Assembly (NCBI RefSeq): GCF_014170305.1 | Contig: NZ_LZZT01000006.1 | Location: 62,001 to 126,000 of the forward strand | Direction of reading: 5' to 3' | DNA length: 64,000 nt | Source: Achromobacter sp. UMC71 | GTDB taxonomy: Bacteria; Pseudomonadota; Gammaproteobacteria; Burkholderiales; Burkholderiaceae_B | Shown: positions 43,449 through 52,698 of the stretch, piece after piece | How the letters are laid out: each line of letters opens with the position of its first letter | Numbering within the stretch: position 1 is the first letter of the stretch | Translations under genes and position numbers: made by a program | The notes under the pieces: generated by a model | Told to the model about the DNA's origin: nothing | Seen by the model: only the letters and a program-made list of their open reading frames with translations | Database searches by the model: none

Positions 43449-44615
43449 ATGATCCGATCAAAACTTCCCGACGTCGGCACCACCATCTTCACCGTGATGA
43501 GCCGCCTGGCCATCGAGCACAAGGCCATCAACCTGGGCCAGGGCTTTCCGGATTTCGATCCGGATCCGGCGCTCTGCGCGCTGGTCAGCAAGGCCATGGC
43601 CGACGGCCATAACCAGTATCCCTACATGCCCGGCGTGGCCCCGCTGCGCGAGGCCATCGCCGCCAAGACCCAGGCGCTGTACGGCCGCGCCTACGACCCC
43701 GAAACCGAGATCACCGTCACCAGCGGCGCCACCGAGGCGCTGATGGCAACCGTGCTGGCCGCCGTCAACAGTGGCGATGAAGTCGTGGTCATCGAGCCCT
43801 GCTACGACTCGTACTTGCCCGCCATCCGCCTGGCCGGCGGCACGGCCGTGCCCGTGCCCCTGCGCGCGCCCACCACCGATGATCCCTACTACCGCATCGA
43901 CTGGCAACGCGTGCGCGACGCCATCACGTCCAAGACACGCCTGTTGATGCTGAACTTCCCCCACAATCCGACCGGCGCCGTGCTGGACGACAGCGATCTG
44001 GATGCGCTGGAAGCCATCGTTCACGATACCGGCGTGCTGCTGGTATCCGACGAGGTCTACGAACACATCGTGTTCGATGGCAAGCCGCACGCCAGCGTGG
44101 CGCGCCGCCCGCTTCTGGCCGAGCACGCCTTTGTCATTTCCTCGTTCGGCAAGACTTATCACACCACTGGCTGGAAGATCGGCTACTGCTGCGCGCCGCG
44201 ACAACTGAGCGCCGAACTGCGCAAGGTGCACCAATTCATGGTGTTCACGGTGCCCTCGCCGATGCAGTTCGCGCTGGCCGAATTCATGCGCGATCCCAAG
44301 CCTTACCTGGACCTGCCCGCGTTCTACCAGGCCAAGCGCGACCGTCTGTCGCAAGGCCTGGCCAAGACGCGCTTCAAGCCGCTGCCCAGCCCCGGCACGT
44401 TCTTTCTGCTGGCCGACTACAGCGAAATTTCCAAGCAGAGCGAAGCCGACTTCGCGCGTGACCTGACGGTGCGCCATGGCGTGACGGTGATTCCGGTTTC
44501 CGCGTTCTACCAGCGGCCCGATGCCGCCGAATCGAACCATCGCATCGTGCGTTTCTGCTTCGCCAAGAAAGACGCCACGCTGGACGCGGCACTCGAACGT
44601 CTGGCGCAAGTCTGA
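43449..44615 (+). CDS. PLP-dependent aminotransferase, methionine/kynurenine type (YbdL-like)
   Basis: 388 residues from the ATG at 43449; a GTG seven codons upstream is open, but the ATG start (MIRSKLPDVGTTIFTVMSRL) matches the family. The substrate loop INLGQGFPDFD, PLP contacts in NFPHNPTGAV and SDEVYEHI, and the PLP lysine in SSFGKTYHT are present. It transaminates methionine or aromatic amino acids with a 2-oxo acid. It stands alone on the plus strand with its own terminator. Confidence 0.93.
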   Translation: MIRSKLPDVGTTIFTVMSRLAIEHKAINLGQGFPDFDPDPALCALVSKAMADGHNQYPYMPGVAPLREAIAAKTQALYGRAYDPETEITVTSGATEALMATVLAAVNSGDEVVVIEPCYDSYLPAIRLAGGTAVPVPLRAPTTDDPYYRIDWQRVRDAITSKTRLLMLNFPHNPTGAVLDDSDLDALEAIVHDTGVLLVSDEVYEHIVFDGKPHASVARRPLLAEHAFVISSFGKTYHTTGWKIGYCCAPRQLSAELRKVHQFMVFTVPSPMQFALAEFMRDPKPYLDLPAFYQAKRDRLSQGLAKTRFKPLPSPGTFFLLADYSEISKQSEADFARDLTVRHGVTVIPVSAFYQRPDAAESNHRIVRFCFAKKDATLDAALERLAQV

Positions 44616-44634
44616 CGGCGCCGGCACGGCACGG

Positions 44635-44656
44635 AAAAGCCCCGCAAGGGGCTTTT
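44635..44656. terminator. bidirectional terminator after the aminotransferase gene
   Basis: A 9-bp stem (44635-44643 with 44648-44656), a GCAA tetraloop, an A-run on one side and seven T on the other. Confidence 0.92.
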
Positions 44657-44786
44657 TTTCGTCCAGCCTAGACAATCCCGACTGACCGTAAAAAAAGGAG
44701 CGCCGTAGCGCTCCCATGCAATAGCCGGTGCGGGATTGCGCGGCAGGCTTACGGGCGTCAACCCGCAAACCTGTCCGCGAAAAACA

Positions 44787-46313
44787 TCACACCGGCTCGG
44801 CGGCAACTTGCTTGGCCCGGCGCATCCGGCGAAGAACCTGCGGCACGATCACCACGGGAGCGGCGGCGGTCCACAGCGTGATCGCAACGGGGCTGCCGAA
44901 CAGCACCGACACGTTGCCGTCCGTGATCGACAAGGCACGACGCAGGTTCTGCTCCATCATGTTGCCCAGCACCACCCCCAGCACCAACGGCGCCATCGGT
45001 ACGCCGAACTTGCGCAGCAGATAACCCAGCGTGCCGATGCCCACGACCAGCAGCAGGTCGAATGTGCCCGAGTTGATGGCGTACACGCCGATATAGCTGA
45101 TGCACAGGATGCCCGGCACCATCAACCAGGCAGGCACCGACAGCACCTTCGAGAACACGCGCACCATCGGCACGTTCATGATGAACAGCAGCACGTTGGC
45201 CACGAACAGCGATGCGATCAGCCCCCATACCAGTTCCGGCTTCGATTCGAACAGTACCGGGCCCGGCGTGATGTTGTAGAGCGTAAGCGCGCCCATCATC
45301 ACCGCGGTGGTGCCCGAGCCCGGCACGCCCAACGTCAGCATCGGCACGAACGAGCCGATGGCCGAGGCCGTGGCGGCCGCTTCCGGCGCGACCAGGCCGC
45401 GCATGTCGCCGCGGCCGAACTTGGCGTCCGGGTCCTTGGCTTCGATGATGCGCTTTTCCTGCGAGTACGCCACCGCGGCGGCCACGCTGGCGCCGGCGCC
45501 CGGCAACACGCCCACGCCGAAACCGACGAAGGCGCTGCGCACCACGCTCCACCAGGTGAACGCAAGCTCTTTCAGATTGAAGAGCTTGCGACCGCTGGGC
45601 TTGACCTCAAGGCTATGCCCGGCCATCACTTTTTCCAGCATTTCCAGCATCTCGCTGACGGCGAACAACGCGATCACCACCACCACGAAATCGATGCCGT
45701 CGGCCAGGTGCACGGACTCGAAGGTATAGCGGTATACCCCTGAGTTCGCATCCACGCCGATCACCGAAATCGACAGGCCGATCATCGCCGCCAGCACGCC
45801 CTTGACCGGCTGCTTTCCAAGCAGGCTGGTCAAGCAGCAGAACGCGAAGATCATCAGCACGAAGTATTCGGCGGGACCGAATGCCAATGCCCATCTCGCC
45901 AACATCGGCGCCAGCAGGATGATGCCGACCACCGACACCAGCGCGCCGAAGAACGCCGACCACGCCGATAGCGACAACGCCACGTTCGCCAGCCCCTGGC
46001 GAGCCAGCGGATAGCCGTCCAGCGTGGTCATGATGGCGCTGGCTTCGCCCGGCACGTTGAGCAGGATCGACGTGATGCGGCCGCCATATTCCGCGCCCAC
46101 GTACACCGCCGCCAACAGGATCAGCGCGGTCTCGGGCGGCAGGTTCATCGCGAACGCGATCGGGATCAGCATTGCGACGCCGTTGATCGGCCCCAGTCCG
46201 GGCAGCACGCCCACCATGGTGCCGAAAAACGAGCCGATCGCCGCCACCAGGATGTTGGTCCACGAGAACGCAACGCCAAAGCCGATCGCCAGATGATCAA
46301 GAATTCCGCTCAT
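44787..46313 (-). CDS. bctA: tripartite tricarboxylate transporter large membrane subunit
   Basis: 508 residues from the ATG at 46313, which overlaps the tctB stop (ATGA). About 11-12 helices are visible, with the TctA signature GVLPGLGPINGVAMLIPIAF near residue 40. It is the channel of a secondary, binding-protein-dependent citrate/tricarboxylate importer. The bctA name is by synteny with Bordetella bctCBA-bctDE; the order C-B-A in one transcript with a sensor kinase and regulator upstream matches. Confidence 0.93.
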   Translation of the reverse strand: MSGILDHLAIGFGVAFSWTNILVAAIGSFFGTMVGVLPGLGPINGVAMLIPIAFAMNLPPETALILLAAVYVGAEYGGRITSILLNVPGEASAIMTTLDGYPLARQGLANVALSLSAWSAFFGALVSVVGIILLAPMLARWALAFGPAEYFVLMIFAFCCLTSLLGKQPVKGVLAAMIGLSISVIGVDANSGVYRYTFESVHLADGIDFVVVVIALFAVSEMLEMLEKVMAGHSLEVKPSGRKLFNLKELAFTWWSVVRSAFVGFGVGVLPGAGASVAAAVAYSQEKRIIEAKDPDAKFGRGDMRGLVAPEAAATASAIGSFVPMLTLGVPGSGTTAVMMGALTLYNITPGPVLFESKPELVWGLIASLFVANVLLFIMNVPMVRVFSKVLSVPAWLMVPGILCISYIGVYAINSGTFDLLLVVGIGTLGYLLRKFGVPMAPLVLGVVLGNMMEQNLRRALSITDGNVSVLFGSPVAITLWTAAAPVVIVPQVLRRMRRAKQVAAEPV

Positions 46314-46747
46314 ATCAGGTTCTCCAGCAGTCCGCCGGGCAGGACCACGTCCAGCACCTTGTCGAACAGCACGTAGAAGAAAGCGCTCATGACGACGCCG
46401 CCTATCGCGCACTTGACCCAGCCGCCGCCGAACAGGCGGCCGACAAACACCGTCATCAACGCGGTGGCAAGGATGAAGCCCAGCCACTGGAACAGGAAGG
46501 CGTAGGCTGCGGCGAACAGCACCATCATCACGATGCGCACGTTGGCGCCGGCGGGATTGGGCTCGACGTGGTTGCCGCCCTTGTACGCCAGCCGCAAGCC
46601 GCACAGGCCGATGATCAGGGCCAGCAGCAACGGGAAGGCGCGCGGGCCCACCGGTTCATAGGCAAAGGGCGCTTCGATGCCCCACCCTGCCCAGGTCATG
46701 AAGGCCGCCAGCGCAAGCGCAGCGATGCCCAGGATTCGATCGTTCAT
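46310..46747 (-). CDS. bctB: tripartite tricarboxylate transporter small membrane subunit
   Basis: 145 residues from the ATG at 46747. Four hydrophobic helices (about residues 5-22, 37-55, 72-90 and 92-135) fit TctB. It assembles with TctA and is usually required for transport. It lies between bctC, 116 bp upstream, and bctA, which it overlaps. Confidence 0.9.
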   Translation of the reverse strand: MNDRILGIAALALAAFMTWAGWGIEAPFAYEPVGPRAFPLLLALIIGLCGLRLAYKGGNHVEPNPAGANVRIVMMVLFAAAYAFLFQWLGFILATALMTVFVGRLFGGGWVKCAIGGVVMSAFFYVLFDKVLDVVLPGGLLENLI

Positions 46748-46863
46748 GATCAGCTTTCCGTTGGTAGAGGGACCGCGCGGCGCAGGCCGTCCCCGGCCGC
46801 GGGCATGGCCGGCGGCAATGGGGGCGCGCATGCCGCGCGTGGTCGAATGGAAGACCTATCGGC

Positions 46864-47862
46864 TTATTTCTTGACCAGGCCGAAGGTGTCGGCCAGTTCG
46901 GCGTATTGCTTGACCTGCAGCTTCACGTACTCGTCCAGCTCGGCGCCCATCTTGTTAAAGGGAAACAGCCCCTGCTGTTCGCGCAGCTTGGCGAACTCGG
47001 GCGCGTCGGTAACGCGCTTGAACGCCGTGACCCAGAACTGGTAGTCGGCGTCGGATACCTTCGGCCCCACATAGAAGCCGCGGATGATGGGCCAGACGAT
47101 GTCGTAGCCCTGTTCCTTGGCGGTGGGCACGGTGCCCAGCTTGCCCGGCAGGCGCTGGTCGTTGAACACCGCCAGCACGCGAATCGGCGCACCGCCTTCC
47201 AGCATGGTGAAGGCTTCGGCGGCGTCGCCCATGTAGGCCTGGATATGGCCGCCGCGCAGCGCCGTGACAGCCTCGCCGCCACCTTCAAAGGCCACGAACC
47301 GCATCTTCTTGAAATCCACGCCGGCCGCCTTGGCGGTCAGCGCGGCCTTCATCCAGTCCTGGCTGCCCACGGTGCCGCCAGCGCCCAGCACGATCTTGGT
47401 CGGATCCTGCTTGAAGGCTTCCATCAGGCCCTTCAGATCGGTGTAGGGCGAGTCGTTGCGCACCACCGCCACGCCGTAGTCGGTGCCGATGGCAGCCAGC
47501 CAGCGCACGTCGTTGACGTTGTACTTGCCGAACTTGCCCTGCGCCAGGTTCAGCAGCGAACCGCCCGAGAAGGCCACGATGGTGCCGGGCTCGTTGGGGT
47601 GCTGCGCCACGATATTGTTGTAGGCCACCGCGCCGATGCCGCCAGGCATGTAGACGATGCGCATGGCGCTTTTAAGCGCGCCGCTTTGCTTCAAGCCTTC
47701 GGTGGCCAGGCGGCAGGTCAGGTCGAAGCCGCCGCCGGGCTGGGCCGGTGCGATGCATTCCGGGCGGCGCGGTTCGTCGGCGGCGTGGGCAGCGCCCAGG
47801 GACAGGGTGATCGCGCCCAGCGCCGCGACGGCGGCCAGGCGCAGCTTCAAGCTGGTCTGCAT
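46864..47862 (-). CDS. bctC: tripartite tricarboxylate transporter periplasmic binding protein
   Basis: 332 residues. A signal peptide (about 1-27, ending AHA) precedes a Bug/TctC fold with CIAPAQPGGGFDLTCRLA. RBS GGAG is upstream. In Bordetella pertussis BctC binds citrate and also signals to the BctE sensor; here the same two-component genes lie directly upstream, so a transport-plus-sensing role is expected. Confidence 0.93.
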   Translation of the reverse strand: MQTSLKLRLAAVAALGAITLSLGAAHAADEPRRPECIAPAQPGGGFDLTCRLATEGLKQSGALKSAMRIVYMPGGIGAVAYNNIVAQHPNEPGTIVAFSGGSLLNLAQGKFGKYNVNDVRWLAAIGTDYGVAVVRNDSPYTDLKGLMEAFKQDPTKIVLGAGGTVGSQDWMKAALTAKAAGVDFKKMRFVAFEGGGEAVTALRGGHIQAYMGDAAEAFTMLEGGAPIRVLAVFNDQRLPGKLGTVPTAKEQGYDIVWPIIRGFYVGPKVSDADYQFWVTAFKRVTDAPEFAKLREQQGLFPFNKMGAELDEYVKLQVKQYAELADTFGLVKK

Positions 47863-47973
47863 TCTTGTGTCTCCGAGATTTATAGGTCTAGGTATGGCTG
47901 GCTACCCCGGTGGCATGCAGCAAGGCGGGTCCAGCGGATGCAACCGTACAAAACCGAAGCTTTCTAACACCTT

Positions 47974-49458
47974 TCAAAAATTGCCATTTTCCTGATGCGC
48001 CGCAACATTGGCGGCCGATTCCAGGGAAAACACCAGGGATGCGCGCAAGCCGGGCAACGGAGCGCGGTTCTCCAGCACCAGGCGGGCCCCCAGGACCTCG
48101 GCGATGGTGCCGACGATAGCCAGCCCCAGGCCGGCGCCCGGCTTGTTCTTGCCCGCGGCGCCGCGTCGAAAGCGCACGCCGGCGCGGGCAATGTCCTCGG
48201 CTGACATGCCAGGGCCGCTGTCTTCCACGGCCAGGCGGGCCTGGTTGCCTTGCCGGGTGACCGACACGGTGACCACGCCGCCGGGCGAGGTGTAGCGGAT
48301 GGCGTTGTCGACCAGATTGCCGACCGCCTCGCGTAGCAGCCAGTCGGCGCCGTCGACCGTGACCGGCCCTTGCTCGGCCTCCAGGCCGATGTCCAGCTGA
48401 CGGGCCCGGGCGGTGGGCAACAGGTTGCGGATCACCCCGTCCGCCAGTTCGGCCAGGTCGACCGGTTCCGGGACGAAACCGCCTTCGGCCACGGAAGCGT
48501 CCTTGGCGCGCGCCAGCGCCAGCATCTGGTTGGTGGTGCGTACCGCCCTGTCCAGGCCCTCCTGCATCGCCAGAAGGGCTGTACGGACCTCCTGGGGGCA
48601 TGTTTCGCGCAAGGCATAGGCGGTTTGCGTCCGCAAGACCGACAACGGCGTGCGCAATTGGTGCGAGGCATCGTCCAGGAACTGGCTCTGGACCCTCGCC
48701 TGGGCCGCGTAGCGGGCCATGTGGAGGTTTACGGCGCCGACCAGGGGTAGGACCTCACCTGGCAGGTCGGACGCGCTGACGGGGCTTAAATCGTCTGCAG
48801 GACGCCTTTCCAGGTCCTGCCGCAACCGGGCCAGGGGACGCAGGGCCATGAAAACGCCCAGGACGATCACCAAAACGCTGATGAGAATCACGGCCAGGTC
48901 GCGCTCGACCGAACGCACCAGGACCTGGTGCAGGAACGCCTGGCGGCTTTCCAGCCCTTCGGCGACTTGAACTATAACCCGTCCCCCTTTATTCGCGTAC
49001 AGCGGCGGGTCCATCGTCCGCGCCAGGGCGGCGACCCTTACCGGGGCACCCAGGTAGGTCGCGTAGAAAAACTGCGGTTCGCCAGAAACCAGGGGCTGGG
49101 TCGGCATGGGTAGCCCGGGATGGCCGATTTCGGCCAGCCCGTCTTCGGTCGCTACCCGGTAGAACACGCTGCCATTGGCCGTCAGCTCGAAAAATTCCAG
49201 CATCAGGTACGGCTGCTCCATGGCTAATCCACCGCTGGCTGTGGATATGTTGTGGTCGATCGCGCGCAGCGCGCCGGCGAGCGACCGGTCATAGGCAATG
49301 TCGACCTGGTTGCGCAACTGGTGGTTCGACAGCCACAACGCGCCCATCATCACCAGGACCAAAGTCGGAATCAGCCACCACAGCAGCTGGGTTTTCAGGG
49401 TGCGGGTGCGGTTTTTTTTCCCGGAAATCGCCCTTTTTTTTGGAAAACTAGTTGTCAA
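47974..49458 (-). CDS. bctE: sensor histidine kinase of the tricarboxylate transporter
   Basis: 494 residues if started at the TTG at 49458, which lies inside the end of the regulator gene and has GGAG seven bases upstream; no nearby ATG fits. Two transmembrane helices (about residues 24-44 and 190-210) bound a periplasmic sensor domain, then a HAMP-like region, the H-box SHQLRTPLSVLR with His266, N-box NLVDNAIRYTS and G-boxes DSGPGM and GAGLGLAIV. It phosphorylates the adjacent regulator. In Bordetella, BctE interacts with substrate-loaded BctC. Confidence 0.93.
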   Translation of the reverse strand: MTTSFPKKRAISGKKNRTRTLKTQLLWWLIPTLVLVMMGALWLSNHQLRNQVDIAYDRSLAGALRAIDHNISTASGGLAMEQPYLMLEFFELTANGSVFYRVATEDGLAEIGHPGLPMPTQPLVSGEPQFFYATYLGAPVRVAALARTMDPPLYANKGGRVIVQVAEGLESRQAFLHQVLVRSVERDLAVILISVLVIVLGVFMALRPLARLRQDLERRPADDLSPVSASDLPGEVLPLVGAVNLHMARYAAQARVQSQFLDDASHQLRTPLSVLRTQTAYALRETCPQEVRTALLAMQEGLDRAVRTTNQMLALARAKDASVAEGGFVPEPVDLAELADGVIRNLLPTARARQLDIGLEAEQGPVTVDGADWLLREAVGNLVDNAIRYTSPGGVVTVSVTRQGNQARLAVEDSGPGMSAEDIARAGVRFRRGAAGKNKPGAGLGLAIVGTIAEVLGARLVLENRAPLPGLRASLVFSLESAANVAAHQENGNF

Positions 49459-50125
49459 CAGCGTTCTCCAGGCAGTAGCCCATGCCTCGCATGGTCGTGA
49501 TCTGCACGCCTGTTTCCGTCAATTTTTTGCGCAACCTGTGCACAAGTACTTCGATGGCTTCGAGGTTGATGTCGGCATCGTCGGTCACGATGCGATCGAG
49601 GATCTGCTGCTTGTTGATGGGTTCGCCGCTTTTCTGGATCAGTACTCGCAAGACCGAATGTTCACGTGGGGATAACTGCAAAGGCTGTCCGGAGACCGTG
49701 AATTTTTGCGCGGAAGTTTCGAAAACCAGGTTTCCCAGGGTCAGCCGCGGATGTTCGCGGCCACGGCTGCGTCGCACGAGCGCGATCAAACGCGCTTCCA
49801 ACTCTTCCACAACAAAGGGTTTCGGCAGGAAATCGTCCGCCCCTTGGTGAAGCGTCCCGATTTTTTCGGCCAGTGAATCGCGCGCGGTCAAGACCAGCAC
49901 CGGCGTACGGTCGTCCCGCGCGCGAATCTTCGCCAGCAAAGTATGGCCATCCATGCCCGGCAGTCCCAAGTCGAGCACGACGGCATCGAATTCTTCGACG
50001 GCCAGTCTTCTTTCGGCAACCAGTCCGTCATCCGCCCACTCCACCACGAAGCCCGCATGTCGGGCCAGGCTTCTGGCCAACCAGCGAGCAAGTTCAGCTT
50101 CGTCTTCTATCAGGAGGATGCGCAT
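49448..50125 (-). CDS. bctD: OmpR-family response regulator of the tricarboxylate transporter
   Basis: 225 residues. The receiver domain has the phospho-acceptor Asp52 in VVLDLGLPGMDG and the lysine in FLPKPF. A winged-helix DNA-binding domain fills residues about 125-220 with VLVHRLRKKLTETGV. It should activate bctCBA. Its start faces the putative origin region at 50126-50617. Confidence 0.95.
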   Translation of the reverse strand: MRILLIEDEAELARWLARSLARHAGFVVEWADDGLVAERRLAVEEFDAVVLDLGLPGMDGHTLLAKIRARDDRTPVLVLTARDSLAEKIGTLHQGADDFLPKPFVVEELEARLIALVRRSRGREHPRLTLGNLVFETSAQKFTVSGQPLQLSPREHSVLRVLIQKSGEPINKQQILDRIVTDDADINLEAIEVLVHRLRKKLTETGVQITTMRGMGYCLENAVDN

Positions 50126-50170
50126 GGACGGAGTCCGGGGGGGCGTGGCTGGGAGCTAGGAGAAAGCATG

Positions 50171-50220
50171 TTTGTCTTTTCCCTGTATTTCTCTTTATAT
50201 AAAGACTAATGATTAATAAG
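50171..50220. other. AT-rich stretch, possible DNA-unwinding element
   Basis: Only 12 of 50 bases are G or C, in a genome of roughly two-thirds G+C. It abuts a perfect DnaA box, as DNA-unwinding elements do. Confidence 0.6.
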
Positions 50221-50234
50221 GCCTGTGGATAACT
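50219..50234 (-). repeat. left arm of a 16-bp inverted repeat with DnaA box
   Basis: AGGCCTGTGGATAACT; the DnaA box TTATCCACA is on the minus strand at 50224-50232. The exact inverse copy is at 50403-50418, 168 bases away. Confidence 0.85.
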
Positions 50235-50402
50235 ACCTTAACCTTGGAAACCTGTTCTTTTTCATGAGCTTGCGAGCGTTTTTGGCTGTGCAAGAACTCT
50301 GTGTGGGAAAAAAGCCGAAGTTGGACAAGATTTCGGGCGAGGTCCAAAACCCCTGCTTGTTCAACTTGCCTCCACACAATGTGCACAACCTGCCGCCTTA
50401 GG

Positions 50403-50418
50403 AGTTATCCACAGGCCT
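50403..50418 (+). repeat. right arm of a 16-bp inverted repeat with DnaA box
   Basis: AGTTATCCACAGGCCT; the DnaA box TTATCCACA is on the plus strand at 50405-50413. It is a perfect reverse complement of 50219-50234. Confidence 0.85.
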
Positions 50419-50617
50419 CTTTCTGGAGACGAGGGTAGGAAGCGGCACTTTTACCCCGAAAAACAGCCCGTTGCCTACCCTGGTTTTCGCCCCTTTCCAG
50501 CCCTTTAAAGGCCCCTGGATGCGCCTCGAAAATCGGCCCCGCGAGGGGTGGAGTCCCTGCTCCGGTTGACGTTCTGCTGAACAAAAAATGAGCAGCTTTC
50601 CGCCGTAGAATCCGGCC

Positions 50618-52006
50618 ATGGCACGACAAATCCGAATCAAGAAACCGGCTTGGGCGACCTGGCTGAGAGGCCGTTTGCTCGCCGACAATTTGCCCGCGAC
50701 GCTGTGCGCCGCGGCCCTGATGGGACTGGCCGGCGCGCTGGCCACGGTGATATTTCGCGAACTGCTGGGCGCAATCCAGATGTTGCTGGGCGGGGCCGAC
50801 GAACCGCACGGCATGGTGTCGCTGGCGCGTGGCCTGGCGCCTTGGGAGCGATTCCTGCTACCCGCCGTGGGCGGGGCGATCGCTGGCGTGATCCTGCAAT
50901 GGGCCGCCGCGCGCCTACCTCGGCGCGGCGCGGCCGACTATATGGAAGCGATCTCTATCGGACGAGGCGTGATCGGCTTCCGGCAGACCGTGGCGCGCAG
51001 TATTTCTTCTTTGTTTTCAATTGGTTCGGGGGCGTCGATCGGTCGCGAAGGCCCGATGGTGCAGCTGGCGGCGATGTTCTCGTCGTTGTCGGGGCGCTAC
51101 CTGGTGTTGCCCCCTCGTCATCTGCGCCTGCTGGTGGCCTGCGGCGCCACGGCGGGGATCACCGCGGCCTACAACGCGCCGATTGCCGGCGCGCTGTTCA
51201 TTTCCGAAATCGTCTACGGCGCCATTTCGTCGGCCACGCTGGTGCCGCTGGTGGTGTCTTCGGTGGTGGCCAATATCGTCACGCGCCAGATCCTGCACTA
51301 CGACGCGGTGTTCCACATGCCGCCGTTTGAGTTCGTATCCGGTTGGGAAGTCGTCAATTACTTGGGGCTGGGGTTGATCGCCGGCCTGGTCGCGCCGCAA
51401 TTCCTGCGATTCCTGGACACGTCAAAAGCGCTGTTTCGGCGCATGCCGCTGCCGTTGTGGGCCAGGATGGCGGCCGGCGGCATAGTGGTGGGCGCCTTGT
51501 CGGTGTTCAAGCCCGAGGTCTGGGGCAACGGCTACAGCGTGGTCAACAGCATGCTGCACAGTGAATGGGCCTGGCAGGCCGTCGCGGCGGTCTTGTTGTT
51601 CAAGATCGTGGCGACTGGCGCCAGCGTGGGCTCGGGTGCGATTGGCGGCGTCTTCACGCCTACGCTGTTCGTGGGGGCCGCGGTGGGCGCCCTATACGGT
51701 TCTGGCCTGCACGCCCTGTTCCCCGCGGGTGATCTGTCGGCGGTGTCGAGCTACGCCGTGGTGGGCATGGGGGCGCTACTGGCCGCCACAACCTATGCGC
51801 CGCTCATGTCGATCTTGATGATCTTCGAGATGACGTTGAGCTATGAAGTGATGCTGCCATTGATGCTGGCCTGCATTACCGGCTTTGTCATTGCGCAGCG
51901 TATCCGGCCGGATTCGGTCTATGCCAAGTCGCTGGCGAGCAATCGGATTGCGCGGGAAAATGTGCGGTCCGGGCCTGTGTTGTCGCCAAGTAAAATAAGT
52001 GAGTAA
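50618..52006 (+). CDS. ClC-family chloride channel/transporter
   Basis: 462 residues with about 10-12 hydrophobic helices. The selectivity and gating motifs are GSGASIGREGP near residue 137, with the gating Glu in GREGP, and GSGAIGGVFTPTLF near residue 340. It moves chloride, or Cl-/H+ in exchange. No CBS domains follow. It is transcribed away from the putative origin and ends at a strong terminator. Confidence 0.93.
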   Translation: MARQIRIKKPAWATWLRGRLLADNLPATLCAAALMGLAGALATVIFRELLGAIQMLLGGADEPHGMVSLARGLAPWERFLLPAVGGAIAGVILQWAAARLPRRGAADYMEAISIGRGVIGFRQTVARSISSLFSIGSGASIGREGPMVQLAAMFSSLSGRYLVLPPRHLRLLVACGATAGITAAYNAPIAGALFISEIVYGAISSATLVPLVVSSVVANIVTRQILHYDAVFHMPPFEFVSGWEVVNYLGLGLIAGLVAPQFLRFLDTSKALFRRMPLPLWARMAAGGIVVGALSVFKPEVWGNGYSVVNSMLHSEWAWQAVAAVLLFKIVATGASVGSGAIGGVFTPTLFVGAAVGALYGSGLHALFPAGDLSAVSSYAVVGMGALLAATTYAPLMSILMIFEMTLSYEVMLPLMLACITGFVIAQRIRPDSVYAKSLASNRIARENVRSGPVLSPSKISE

Positions 52007-52022
52007 AAACTCATTTATTTGT

Positions 52023-52050
52023 GGAAAAGCCCTAAATCTAGGGCTTTTCC
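52023..52050. terminator. terminator between the ClC gene and pcaG
   Basis: A 12-bp perfect stem (52023-52034 with 52039-52050) and a 4-nt loop with A- and T-runs in the stem ends. It can serve both the ClC gene and the convergent pca operon. Confidence 0.88.
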
Positions 52051-52083
52051 ATGAAGACTCGCTTCAGTCCAATATCTTGGGAA

Positions 52084-52695
52084 TCAAAGGTCGAAGAAGA
52101 CGGTCTCGTCCGCGCCCTGCATATGCACGTCGAACTGGTACGTTACCTCATTGCCTTTCTGCACGCGCCGGGCGATCAGGGTATGGCGGCGCTCGAGGGG
52201 CACGGCGTTCAGTATCGCGTCGCCAGCATTGGCCTGTGTCTCATCATCAAAGTAGACGCGTGTGAACACATGCAAGAGCAGTCCGCGCATGGTGACGATC
52301 ATGTCGATGTGGGGGGCCTCGTCCGCGGATTGAGCGCCGGGCTTTACGGTGTCGAAGCTGTATCGCAGTTGTGCATCGGTGCCTGTGCCGCTGCGGCCGA
52401 TGCCGCGAAAGCCGCTATTTAACGCGTCTTCGGCGTTGCGTGGATATGCGCCGTCGCCGTCCACTTGCCAGATCTCGACCAGCGCATCCGACACGGCGAC
52501 GCCGTCGCCGTCCAGCACCCGGCCTTCCAGCCGGATGCGTTCACCCTGCGCATGGCGCAGGGCCACTACGCTGTCGTAGGGCTGGTTGAAGTCGTAGCCG
52601 TACTGCGCGGCCGCCAGACCGTAGGCGAAGTACGGGCCCACCGTCTGCGATGGGGTCTGTCCAAAATTGTCTTCAAGTCCGTGCATCATGGGCAT
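52084..52695 (-). CDS. pcaG: protocatechuate 3,4-dioxygenase alpha subunit
   Basis: 203 residues, usual length. It has the intradiol dioxygenase fold (TPSQTVGPYFAYGL, IRLEGRVLDGDG, LVEIWQVDGDG) but lacks the iron ligands of the beta chain. With PcaH it opens protocatechuate to beta-carboxymuconate. It is the last gene of the aromatic operon, 3 bases after pcaH. The start may be the second or third Met. Confidence 0.96.
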   Translation of the reverse strand: MPMMHGLEDNFGQTPSQTVGPYFAYGLAAAQYGYDFNQPYDSVVALRHAQGERIRLEGRVLDGDGVAVSDALVEIWQVDGDGAYPRNAEDALNSGFRGIGRSGTGTDAQLRYSFDTVKPGAQSADEAPHIDMIVTMRGLLLHVFTRVYFDDETQANAGDAILNAVPLERRHTLIARRVQKGNEVTYQFDVHMQGADETVFFDL

Positions 52696-52698
52696 GCC

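Larger units (their letters stand above)
50126..50617. other. putative chromosomal replication origin (oriC)
   Basis: A 492-bp gene-free region between the response regulator and the ClC gene. It has an AT-rich stretch (50171-50220, 12 G+C in 50), two perfect DnaA boxes in an exact inverted repeat, and weaker DnaA-like motifs at 50302-50310 and 50380-50388. The plus strand is C-rich to its left and G-rich to its right in hand counts. The flanking genes diverge from it. dnaA is not in the window. Confidence 0.65.

Noticed and set aside
44787-46604. 605-residue version of the large tricarboxylate transporter subunit
   Set aside because: The extra N-terminus is an out-of-frame reading of the small-subunit gene; the ATG at 46313 overlaps that gene's stop in the usual way.
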